Assembly: GCA_050330955.1 (NCBI GenBank)
Contig: JBHJHJ010000120.1
Coordinates: 1 to 5,856 of the forward strand
Length of the DNA stretch: 5,856 nucleotides
DNA from: JBCCAG01 sp050330955
GTDB lineage: Bacteria; Cyanobacteriota; Cyanobacteriia; CAKZMO01
Direction of reading: 5' to 3'
Shown: in pieces, positions 1-5,461 of the stretch
Numbering within the stretch: the stretch's first letter is position 1
Layout: every line of letters begins with the position of its first letter
The notes under the pieces: generated by a model
Seen by the model: the letters and a program-made list of their open reading frames with translations, nothing else
Told to the model about the DNA's origin: nothing
The model's database searches: none
Position numbers and translations under genes: made by a program

Positions 1-180
1 GGCTCCCCCTCTCAAAGCTACCGTGTACACACATCTCGGCTATGAAGTTTAAACGCTGCTTTACCCCCCTTAGTCCCCCTTTGAAAAGGGGGGAAATCTG
101 GGTTCTCCCCCTTTCCAAGGGGGAGTTAGAGGGGGTAAGCCCTACTTGTGTATACATCGTAGCCTCTCAAAGGGGGAGCC
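1..180. repeat. Nested palindromic C/G-run intergenic repeat (MITE-like), left end probably cut off
   Basis: The outer ends are inverted copies: GGCTCCCCCT at 1-10 pairs with AGGGGGAGCC at 171-180. Inside that, the stretch at 17-33 (with GTGTACAC) is an imperfect inverted copy of 147-164 (with GTGTATAC). An inner pair, 61-93 and 105-138, is again mutually inverted, and each half carries its own hairpin: CCCCCTTT/AAAGGGGG at 75-92 and CTCCCCCTT/AAGGGGGAG at 105-125. The centre is around 94-104. The sequence continues AGAGGGGATAA after 180, so the real terminal repeat may run to about 191, with its partner lying before base 1. There is no coding capacity. Such C-run palindromes are common between genes in filamentous cyanobacteria. 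Mobility by a transposase in trans is inference; no target duplication can be checked here. Confidence 0.7.
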
Positions 181-194
181 AGAGGGGATAATCC

Positions 195-221
195 GACACG
201 CCAAACAGCTCACGCCGTGTC
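195..221 (-). repeat. Short inverted repeat downstream of the permease gene, possible weak terminator
   Basis: GACACG at 195-200 pairs with CGTGTC at 216-221 around a 15-base loop, 30 bases past the permease stop in the direction of its transcription. A run of five T lies just after the stop codon but before this stem, and none follows it. It is therefore not a classical intrinsic terminator. It may protect the 3' end or be chance. The rest of 181-250 shows nothing recognisable. Confidence 0.25.
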
Positions 222-250
222 CCTTCAGTTCTGCCCCCAAGATAAAAAGG

Positions 251-1117
251 CTACATCGTCCCCCGAAATAAACCCTGAGGTCGCAATATCAGCACCCCCA
301 CCATCAGCAGCAGCGCCACCCCCACCTTGTACTCCGCAGGAAACCAATAGGTGCTTAGCTCCTGAGTAATGCCAATCACATAGGCCCCAGCGATCGCCCC
401 GTAAGGATTGCCAATCCCCCCCAGAATCACCGAGGCAAACAGGGGCAGAATCAAAAACCAGCCCATATTAGGGCGCACCGCCGTAATCAAGCCATACATC
501 CCCCCACCCAGCGCCGTCAGCCCTGCCGCAATCACCCAGGTCCACAGCACAATAGCCTCCACGTCGATGCCGCTGACCCGCGCTAGGTCAATATTGTCCG
601 CCACGGCCCGCATGGCTTTCCCCGTTTTGGTGTAGCGCAGCAGCAAATGCAAACCGCCGATGGCCAACAGCGCTAGGCCCAGCACTAGAACGCGGTAGTA
701 GGCGATGCGAATGCCGCCCAGATCTAAGGCCCCTGCCACCGGAATGTCGTAGGCCTGGTTGGCGGCCCCGCTCACCAAAATGATGCCGTTGCGCAGGAAC
801 AGCGCCAGGCCAATGGAAATGATGATCAAGGTGGTGGAATTGGCGCGGCGATCGCGCATGGGTTGCCAGATCAGCTTTTCTGTCGCCAAGGCGATGGCGA
901 TCGTCGCGGCGGTGCCCAACCCCATGGCCAGCCACAGCCCTAGCCCCAAAGCGTTGAACCCCAGGGTGCAGTAGGCCCCCAGGGTCATAAAGTCGCCGTG
1001 GGCAAAGTTGGCCAGCCGCAGAATGCCGTATACCAGGGTCAACCCCACAGCGGCCAGCGCGATGATGCTGCCCACTGCGATACCATTGACCAGAAGCTGA
1101 ATCAGTACGGGGTCCAT
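251..1117 (-). CDS. natD: Branched-chain/neutral amino acid ABC transporter permease, LivH family (NatD-like)
   Basis: This is a 288-residue integral inner-membrane permease of an ABC importer for hydrophobic or neutral amino acids. It would pair with a LivM-type permease, two ATPases and a binding protein, none of which is in the window. About eight hydrophobic segments span the whole chain. Family hallmarks are visible: GSIIALAAVGLTLVYGILRLANFAHGD near residues 16-42 in two overlapping blocks, the cytoplasmic ATPase-contact loop KTGKAMRAVADN at 164-175 followed by SGIDV, and ILGGIGNPYGAIAG at 231-244. The start at 1117 (MDPVLIQLL) fits the family N-terminus. The frame stays open to 1210, but those 31 residues are polar and Cys/Arg-rich and would run almost to the divergent sfsA start. 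No clear Shine-Dalgarno is seen. LivH family membership is secure. The NatD name rests on its solitary position, as I recall for cyanobacterial natD, and is inference; a urea (UrtB-like) permease is less likely. Confidence 0.9.
   Translation of the reverse strand: MDPVLIQLLVNGIAVGSIIALAAVGLTLVYGILRLANFAHGDFMTLGAYCTLGFNALGLGLWLAMGLGTAATIAIALATEKLIWQPMRDRRANSTTLIIISIGLALFLRNGIILVSGAANQAYDIPVAGALDLGGIRIAYYRVLVLGLALLAIGGLHLLLRYTKTGKAMRAVADNIDLARVSGIDVEAIVLWTWVIAAGLTALGGGMYGLITAVRPNMGWFLILPLFASVILGGIGNPYGAIAGAYVIGITQELSTYWFPAEYKVGVALLLMVGVLILRPQGLFRGTM
390..397. repeat. HIP1 octamer (GCGATCGC)
   Basis: Perfect copy of the highly iterated palindrome of cyanobacteria, inside the permease gene in the codons for the C-terminal membrane part. 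It supports a cyanobacterial origin. Confidence 0.85.
848..855. repeat. HIP1 octamer (GCGATCGC)
   Basis: Second perfect copy in the permease gene, in the codons for the RDRR stretch near residue 88, a cytoplasmic loop. A near-copy, GCGATCGT, follows about 50 bases further on. Confidence 0.85.
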
Positions 1118-1212
1118 AGCGAAGTGACGAAAAAAGGCGCGGCAAAAGACTCCAGTATTGTACGGGGCGCTGGCCAGTTCCAGCTTCGTACGCCGTTGCC
1201 AACACCACAACT
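1118..1212. promoter_or_regulatory. Divergent promoter region between the permease gene and sfsA
   Basis: These 95 bases must hold the start signals for both genes unless longer leaders are used. The best minus-strand -10 candidate is TACAAT (complement of 1157-1162), about 40 bases before the permease start, without a convincing -35. On the plus strand the same spot reads TATTGT at 1156-1161, also without a good -35. The overlap of the two candidates suggests the genes may compete for this spot, but that is inference from weak matches. Confidence 0.3.
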
Positions 1213-1923
1213 ATGAGCTGGCATTACCCCTACCCTAATCTCGTTTCCGGAACCCTAGTGAAGCGCTACAAGCGCTTTCTCGCGGATATTGAGCTAGACA
1301 CAGGTGAAACCGTCACCGCCCACTGCCCCAACACCGGACCAATGACCGGCGTTTCTCAGGTGGGCAGCGCCGTGCTGCTGTCCCATAGCGATAACCCCAA
1401 GCGCAAGTTGGCCTACACCTGGGAGGCGATTCACACCGACGGCGTTTGGGTGGGGGTAAATACGGCGCTGCCCAATCGGGTGGTGAAGTCGGCGCTGGAG
1501 GCGCGGCTGTTCGAGCAGCTTGGCGCTTACGAGACTGTTCGAAGCGAGGTGCCCTACGGAAAGGATCGTAAGAGCCGCATCGACTTTTTGCTGACCACAG
1601 CCGAGCAGCCTCCGATCTACATAGAGGTGAAAAACACCACCTGGACCGACGGCAATCTGGCCCTATTTCCCGACACGGTGACCACCCGGGGGCAAAAGCA
1701 CCTGCAGGAACTCACTGATCTGCTGCCAGACGCGCGGGCGGTGATGCTTTACTTCATCAATCGGGGAGACTGCACGCGGTTTTCGCCTGGGGACTCGGCT
1801 GACCCAGAGTATGGCGCGCTGCTCAGGGCTGGGGTAAAGCAGGGGCTAGAAGTGCTGCCCTGCCGGTTTGAGGTGACGCCGTCAGGGATTGAATATTTGG
1901 GGCTGGCGGAGCTGGTGCTGTAG
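1213..1923 (+). CDS. sfsA: SfsA family protein (sugar fermentation stimulation protein A)
   Basis: The product is a 236-residue soluble protein of about the usual family length. The name comes from E. coli, where extra copies stimulate maltose metabolism and the protein binds DNA; the true role in cyanobacteria is not established. Conserved blocks are all present: LVKRYKRFLADIEL at 15-28, VTAHCPNTGPMTG at 34-46, NPKRKLAYTWE at 61-71, YGKDRKSRIDFLL at 115-127, IYIEVKN at 135-141, and FPDTVTTRGQKHLQEL at 152-167. D124 together with E138-V-K140 matches the D...ExK arrangement of the PD-(D/E)XK nuclease fold that the family is thought to share, so a nucleic acid function is plausible. The ATG at 1213 gives the expected N-terminus (YPYPNLVSGTLVKRY). 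No strong ribosome binding site is seen. The gene is divergent from the permease gene and convergent with the phosphatase gene, so it is probably monocistronic. Confidence 0.95.
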   Translation: MSWHYPYPNLVSGTLVKRYKRFLADIELDTGETVTAHCPNTGPMTGVSQVGSAVLLSHSDNPKRKLAYTWEAIHTDGVWVGVNTALPNRVVKSALEARLFEQLGAYETVRSEVPYGKDRKSRIDFLLTTAEQPPIYIEVKNTTWTDGNLALFPDTVTTRGQKHLQELTDLLPDARAVMLYFINRGDCTRFSPGDSADPEYGALLRAGVKQGLEVLPCRFEVTPSGIEYLGLAELVL

Positions 1924-1959
1924 CACTGATGGATAGGAGCGCGCAAGGTTGGCGTGATC

Positions 1960-1995
1960 AAAAAGCCCGTAGCCTTTTGATTGGGCTGCGGGCTT
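1960..1995 (-). terminator. Rho-independent terminator of the RTX phosphatase gene
   Basis: AAGCCCGTAGCC at 1963-1974 pairs over all 12 positions (one G-T wobble) with GGCTGCGGGCTT at 1984-1995, leaving a 9-base loop. Read on the minus strand the stem is followed directly by TTTTT (complement of 1960-1964), so it stops transcription coming from the phosphatase gene, whose stop codon lies 55 bases before it. On the plus strand no T-run follows the stem, so termination of sfsA here would be less efficient. Confidence 0.85.
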
Positions 1996-2003
1996 GAATC
2001 AGT

Positions 2004-2025
2004 CTTACCCGAGTCTGTGGGTAAG
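2004..2025. repeat. Second hairpin in the convergent intergenic region
   Basis: CTTACCC at 2004-2010 pairs perfectly with GGGTAAG at 2019-2025 around an 8-base loop. It lies between the phosphatase stop codon and the main terminator. No T-run adjoins it on either strand. It could help stabilise the 3' end of the phosphatase message or assist in stopping sfsA transcripts; both are inference. Confidence 0.5.
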
Positions 2026-2049
2026 CGGCCTATCGATTAGATAGCCAAT

Positions 2050-5000
2050 TTAAGCAAGGGGTTGAGGCTCAACTGGGAAGACAGATACAAAGTCATCTTT
2101 CACGAGGCTCGTGTTGTTGATCACCACAGCCAAAGTCTCGCTGCCGAAGGAGATAAGGGTGTCGTTGCCGTCGATGGTGAGGTCTAGATCCTCAAATTCA
2201 AGCTCAAACAGCTCAATCACGTCGTTGCCCTGGGCGTTAAAGCGGAAGATGGTGTCGGTGCCTTCGCCCACCGCCAGAGAGATGGCATCGTCGCCAGCGC
2301 CCGTGCGAATGATGTCGTCGCCCTCGCCGCCCACGAGGAGGTCATCACCGCCGTCGGCCCGCAAGACGTCGTTGCCCACGCCACCGAAGAGGAAGTCGTC
2401 ACCGCGACCGCCAAAGATCAGGTCGTTTCCGGAGCCACCCACTAAGAGATCGCTACCTTTCCCGCCCCTAAGCTCGTCGTCGTTCGCACCACCATCGATA
2501 AAGTCGTTACCCTTGCCGCCAAGGATAAAGTCGATACCGATGTTGCCGAAGATGAAGTCGGCACCAGCGTTACCGAAAATCATGTCGTTACCGGAACCGC
2601 CGATGCAGCGATCGTTGCCATCGAGGCCGCGAATCACGTCATCGTCAGCACCACCATCCAAGTGATCATTGCCGCGACCGCCAATCAGCAGGTCGATGCC
2701 GAACCCACCGAAAATGATGTCAGCGCCATTGTTACCGCGCAGCTCATCGTTACCGTCGCCGCCGTCGAGCTCGTCATCGCCGTCGCCGCCGAAGATAAAG
2801 TCGATGCCAATGCCGCCAAAGATGATGTCGATACCGAGATTGCCTCGCAGCGTATCGCTACCGCCGCCACCGTCAATTTGGTCATCGCCGAAGCCACCAA
2901 AGATGATGTCAGCGCCCCCAAAGCCAAAGATGATATCAATGCCGATGGTGCCCTGTAGCGTCTCGTCGCCGTCAGTACCATCGATGGCGTTGAACAGCAC
3001 TGCGTCTCCGCGGAGGTCGAGGTTCTGAATCCGGGTGTCGTCTTCAGGGTCGGTCTCTGCATCACTGAACGCCGTAACGCTGAAGTTGGCGTTGAGGAAT
3101 TCTGCAAAGGCATCTTGCTCAGTGCCGTCGGGGGCAAAGGTTGCTACACCTGTGCGGGGCGCTTCTTCCTCCTGGAAGAGGTCAACGCGGTTCTCGCCGA
3201 AGACATCAAAGGGATAGCCATCCCCACCGTCTGCGAGGAAGTTGAGCGTGACAACGCGGATGTCGCGGTCGGGGTCGCCCACGACTTCGCCATCTTCCAC
3301 CAGCACGTCAACGATGTTGCCGTCTTCGTCGATAATCGCGGCGCTTTCAATGCGATCGCCATCGGTGATTAGGTTGCCGTCATCGTCAAACTCAATCGCC
3401 TGACCGTCGGCGTCGAAGCTAAAGGAAATGCCGCCCACCTGCGGGAACTGACCCGGCGTCGCGCCTTCTTCTGTGCCCGCAACACCGTGCTCCAGAATTT
3501 GCTTGAGTTCGACAGCCGTCAGCGTCAGCAGCGTTAGACCATTGTTAAAGCGCAGGCTGTTGGCGATGTCGAGCTGGGAAACTTCGCCCGCTTGCTTACC
3601 CGAAGCTGGGTTTGCCTCGGTGGGCAGCAGCGTACCGTCGTCGTCAACCGAACCGATAGCGTCGCGAATGCCGCCGCCGTTCTTCAGGGAGACCTGAACT
3701 GTGGCATCGGCCTGCTGGGCAACAAACAGGTTAGCGTCTGCCGTCAGGTTACCCAGGTTGGTTTCTTCAGTCCGTACCTCAGAACGACGGCCGTCGAGGA
3801 AGACGTCAGTGTTCCCGAAGATAACGCTATCCTGCTCGGTAACGATGTCTACAGTTTCGCCAACTAGAGCCTGTACCGCAGCGGCGTCGGTGCCGGGGGC
3901 AAAGGGGTTAGCAGCGCCGAACAGCGCCGTAACGCCTGCGTCGGTGGTGGCAAACGCGCCGCTGACGTTGGGGTCAACGCTGCCGGGAATGACAACGCCG
4001 TTGTCGTCAAAGGTGACCACCAGACGACCCACGTAGCTGTACTCACCGTCGGTGCTGACAATGAGGACGGGGTTGCCCGCAGCATCAGTGGTTTGAACGG
4101 GATAGTTGCGATCAGGCGTGTCGCCAGGCTGCAGTCCCCGAGCCACGTCTTCAGCGTCGGCGTTGATGGTGTCGGAGCCGCCAGCAATGATGACGTCTAC
4201 CCCATTTAGCAGCGTAGCCAGCTCCTCTTCTAGGGCAAACTGCTGCAGGTGAGACACCAAGATAATCTGGTTGACGCCTTGAGCAATCAGCGCGTCAATT
4301 TGTGGCTGCAGAATGGCGGCCAGCGCGGCCATATCATTCGAATCAGGCCCTAAAACCTCAACGTCACCTGTGGAGGTAATGTCTTCTAAAATTTGGGTGG
4401 TTGCACCAACAACGCCAATTTGCTGGATGACGCCATCGGGGTCGATTTCCTGAATGATGGTGGATGGCGCAATCTTAGGCACATCTGCCCCAGCTAGGGA
4501 TTGAGCCGGACCCGTCACAAAATCGGTGTTGAGCAGAATGTCGCTGGTGAAGAGGTCAGCGAGATCTTCCTCAGCAGAGAAGTCGAGGTTGGCGCTCAGG
4601 TAAGGGAACTGCGCCCCAACCCAGCGATCGTCTTCGAGGCCCGCGTCACGGAAGTCAGGCGCGATGATGTCAAAGAAAGTGCTGGTGCCGAAGTCAAACT
4701 CGTGGTTACCAATCGCAGAAGCGTCGAAGCCGATCTGATTCATGATCGAGATGTCGACGCGGCCTAGCCCCTCGCGCAGAGACTCATAAGCATCTGGAAC
4801 GCCATCACTATTAACGTCAGCGGGTAGACCGAACAGCGCGTTGTAGAAATCATTGAACACGCCGCCGTCGCGGAATGTCTCGCGATCGCTTGCTGCTGCG
4901 GAGAAGGGACCCGGCAGATAGTTATCACCTGCAGAAAGAGTAATGCTATTGGCAACCGTTCCTTCTAGGAACTCCTCGATCGCCGCAAAATTCGGCGCAT

Positions 5001-5064
5001 TTGTAATCGCATCAACGCCGCCCTCTAGATCAGAGGCATGCAGAATCTGTAACTGAAATGGCAT
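2050..5064 (-). CDS. Secreted RTX-type metallophosphatase / 5'-nucleotidase
   Basis: The product is a 1004-residue, very acidic protein predicted to hydrolyse nucleotides or other organic phosphates outside the cell. Residues 4-350 form a calcineurin-like metallophosphatase domain: D12 in HASDLEGG, D47 in SAGDN, N120/H121/D124 in GNHEFDFG, and H272 in LVSHLQQ. Compared with UshA, the H of the first D-x-H motif is E14, and the GGHSQ-type ligand motif reads GGSDT (295-299). Residues about 405-625 form the 5'-nucleotidase C-terminal domain, with RTEETNLGNLTADA (431-444), KNGGGIRDAI (461-470), SLRFNNGL (503-510), LEHGV (524-528) and GGDGYPF (613-619). RTX nonamers cover about 697-929. The tail (930-1004: TDTIFRFNAQGNDVIEL, then a DDFVSVF block) resembles type I secretion C-termini. 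There is no N-terminal signal peptide, as expected for that route. The only cysteine is C820. The ATG at 5064 gives the expected start just before the first motif. The upstream Pho box suggests induction by phosphate starvation. Confidence 0.9.
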   Translation of the reverse strand: MPFQLQILHASDLEGGVDAITNAPNFAAIEEFLEGTVANSITLSAGDNYLPGPFSAAASDRETFRDGGVFNDFYNALFGLPADVNSDGVPDAYESLREGLGRVDISIMNQIGFDASAIGNHEFDFGTSTFFDIIAPDFRDAGLEDDRWVGAQFPYLSANLDFSAEEDLADLFTSDILLNTDFVTGPAQSLAGADVPKIAPSTIIQEIDPDGVIQQIGVVGATTQILEDITSTGDVEVLGPDSNDMAALAAILQPQIDALIAQGVNQIILVSHLQQFALEEELATLLNGVDVIIAGGSDTINADAEDVARGLQPGDTPDRNYPVQTTDAAGNPVLIVSTDGEYSYVGRLVVTFDDNGVVIPGSVDPNVSGAFATTDAGVTALFGAANPFAPGTDAAAVQALVGETVDIVTEQDSVIFGNTDVFLDGRRSEVRTEETNLGNLTADANLFVAQQADATVQVSLKNGGGIRDAIGSVDDDGTLLPTEANPASGKQAGEVSQLDIANSLRFNNGLTLLTLTAVELKQILEHGVAGTEEGATPGQFPQVGGISFSFDADGQAIEFDDDGNLITDGDRIESAAIIDEDGNIVDVLVEDGEVVGDPDRDIRVVTLNFLADGGDGYPFDVFGENRVDLFQEEEAPRTGVATFAPDGTEQDAFAEFLNANFSVTAFSDAETDPEDDTRIQNLDLRGDAVLFNAIDGTDGDETLQGTIGIDIIFGFGGADIIFGGFGDDQIDGGGGSDTLRGNLGIDIIFGGIGIDFIFGGDGDDELDGGDGNDELRGNNGADIIFGGFGIDLLIGGRGNDHLDGGADDDVIRGLDGNDRCIGGSGNDMIFGNAGADFIFGNIGIDFILGGKGNDFIDGGANDDELRGGKGSDLLVGGSGNDLIFGGRGDDFLFGGVGNDVLRADGGDDLLVGGEGDDIIRTGAGDDAISLAVGEGTDTIFRFNAQGNDVIELFELEFEDLDLTIDGNDTLISFGSETLAVVINNTSLVKDDFVSVFPVEPQPLA
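2278..2982 (-). repeat. RTX calcium-binding nonamer array with a 36-residue higher-order period
   Basis: Residues 697-929 of the phosphatase are 26 consecutive nonamers of the GGxGxDxUx type, which form a parallel beta-roll binding calcium between turns. The nonamers group in fours: residues 705-740, 741-776, 777-812, 831-866 and 867-902. In the first four of these groups, the first unit usually ends IIF or FIF, the third ends ID or LD, and the fourth ends LR or IR. The fifth group keeps only the final LR. Two extra units (813-830) break the phase before 831. The fifth residue is often I or A (GIDIIF, GADIIF) instead of N or D. The array most likely keeps the protein unfolded in the low-calcium cytoplasm and drives folding outside. 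Confidence 0.92.
3352..3359. repeat. HIP1 octamer (GCGATCGC)
   Basis: Perfect copy within the phosphatase gene, in the codons around GDRIES (residues 569-574) of the nucleotidase C-terminal domain. Its presence suggests this large gene is long resident in, or adapted to, a cyanobacterial genome. Confidence 0.85.
4882..4889. repeat. HIP1 octamer (GCGATCGC)
   Basis: Perfect copy near the 5' end of the phosphatase gene, in the codons for the ASDRET stretch (residues 58-63) of the metallophosphatase domain. Confidence 0.85.
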
Positions 5065-5135
5065 AGCTTATTCCGTGATTGGTCTTGTGAGCTACAGTTT
5101 GAAAACGGTATCCAGTTTTACAAGCTCTCACGGAG

Positions 5136-5176
5136 ATGTTAAGGCTATCCCATGCTTACATTAAGGCTAGCTTAAG
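5136..5176 (-). promoter_or_regulatory. Pho box (SphR/PhoB binding site) upstream of the phosphatase gene
   Basis: Read on the minus strand the octamers are CTTAAGCT (5169-5176), CTTAATGT (5158-5165), a degenerate slot CATGGGAT (5147-5154), and CTTAACAT (5136-5143), each separated by exactly 3 bases. Three of the four match the cyanobacterial Pho box unit PyTTAAPyPy(T/A) at 7 of 8 positions, and all are in 11-bp register. The last unit ends 71 bases before the ATG at 5064. I see no clear -10 hexamer; TAAAAC (complement of 5115-5120) and TACCGT (complement of 5105-5110) are possible. The consensus and its role in phosphate starvation are established for Synechocystis SphR; binding here is inferred from the match and from the phosphatase it precedes. 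Confidence 0.72.
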
Positions 5177-5274
5177 CTTTGGCATCTTTTTCACAGGCAT
5201 TTCTCATAATCTTCGATTTGATCTCTGCTCAGTGGCTAAGCCTTAAGCCAAAGACCTGACTTGACGAGCGGACG

Positions 5275-5303
5275 TTGGAATCTTAATCGGTAGACGCTAT
5301 CAT
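5275..5303 (+). promoter_or_regulatory. Candidate sigma-70-type promoter for mutS2
   Basis: TTGGAA at 5275-5280 and TATCAT at 5298-5303 are separated by 17 bases and match the -35 and -10 consensus at 4 and 5 of 6 positions. Transcription would start near 5310 and leave a leader of about 150 bases. A rival -35, TTGACG at 5261-5266, lacks a good -10 at the right distance. Confidence 0.4.
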
Positions 5304-5411
5304 TAAGCAAAATTTCATTTTCATTGTCAGGCTTTCAAAACTCGCAGGCTAACGCTCACAGGCTAGAAGCGCAGCGCATGAGCCAGCGGCGCGAGAAGCT
5401 CGCTCTGACAA

Positions 5412-5455
5412 GCCAAAATTTGCGGGCCAAAAATTACGGGCCGAACAATTAGGGG
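5412..5455 (+). repeat. Three tandem 14-16 bp repeats running into the mutS2 ribosome binding site
   Basis: Copy one is GCCAAAATTTGCGG (5412-5425), copy two GCCAAAAATTACGG (5426-5439), and copy three GCCGAACAATTAGGGG (5440-5455). Each has a GCC head, an A/T-rich core and a G-run tail. The G-run of the third copy (AGGGG, 5451-5455) is the Shine-Dalgarno sequence, 6 bases before the TTG start. This strong ribosome binding site is the main local evidence for the chosen start. Confidence 0.65.
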
Positions 5456-5461
5456 TAGCCT

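Larger units (their letters stand above)
5065..5461. other. 397-bp divergent intergenic region between the phosphatase gene and mutS2
   Basis: It is visibly more AT-rich than the flanking genes over 5130-5340. It holds the Pho box (5136-5176), a candidate plus-strand promoter (5275-5303), a small stem GCGAG/CTCGC at 5391-5403, the hexamer CAGGCT three times at 5328, 5345 and 5359, and a triple tandem repeat ending at the mutS2 ribosome binding site. I see no convincing small gene and no tRNA-like structure. The phosphatase leader ends ACGGAATAAGCT before the ATG, a weak ribosome binding site at best. Confidence 0.7.

Noticed and set aside
588..1208. 206-residue minus-strand frame overlapping the permease
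   Set aside because: It is the +1 shadow of the permease, rich in Arg, Gly and His, with no membrane segments or recognisable motifs.
1118..1210. N-terminal extension of the permease up to ATG at 1210
   Set aside because: The extra 31 residues are polar with Cys and Arg, unlike LivH proteins, and would consume the whole divergent promoter region. The methionine at 1117 begins the expected family sequence.
1749..1961. 70-residue minus-strand frame across the 3' end of sfsA
   Set aside because: It is antisense to conserved sfsA codons, starts inside the terminator region, and has no recognisable motif.
2287..2982. Regularly spaced DNA repeats resembling a tandem or CRISPR-like array
   Set aside because: The period is 27 bp in coding frame with protein-level conservation (RTX); there are no constant repeats alternating with unique spacers.
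2111..3028. Long plus-strand open frames (2111-2665, 2662-2958, 2669-3028) rich in Ser/Pro or Ala/Val
   Set aside because: They are antisense to the RTX nonamers. The periodic codons of GGxGxD repeats keep the other strand open and give low-complexity products with no family character.
3115..3372. Plus-strand frames at 3115-3372, 3473-3697, 3592-3867, 3701-4036 and 4501-4767
   Set aside because: All are antisense to conserved phosphatase and nucleotidase domains, with no ribosome binding sites or family resemblance.
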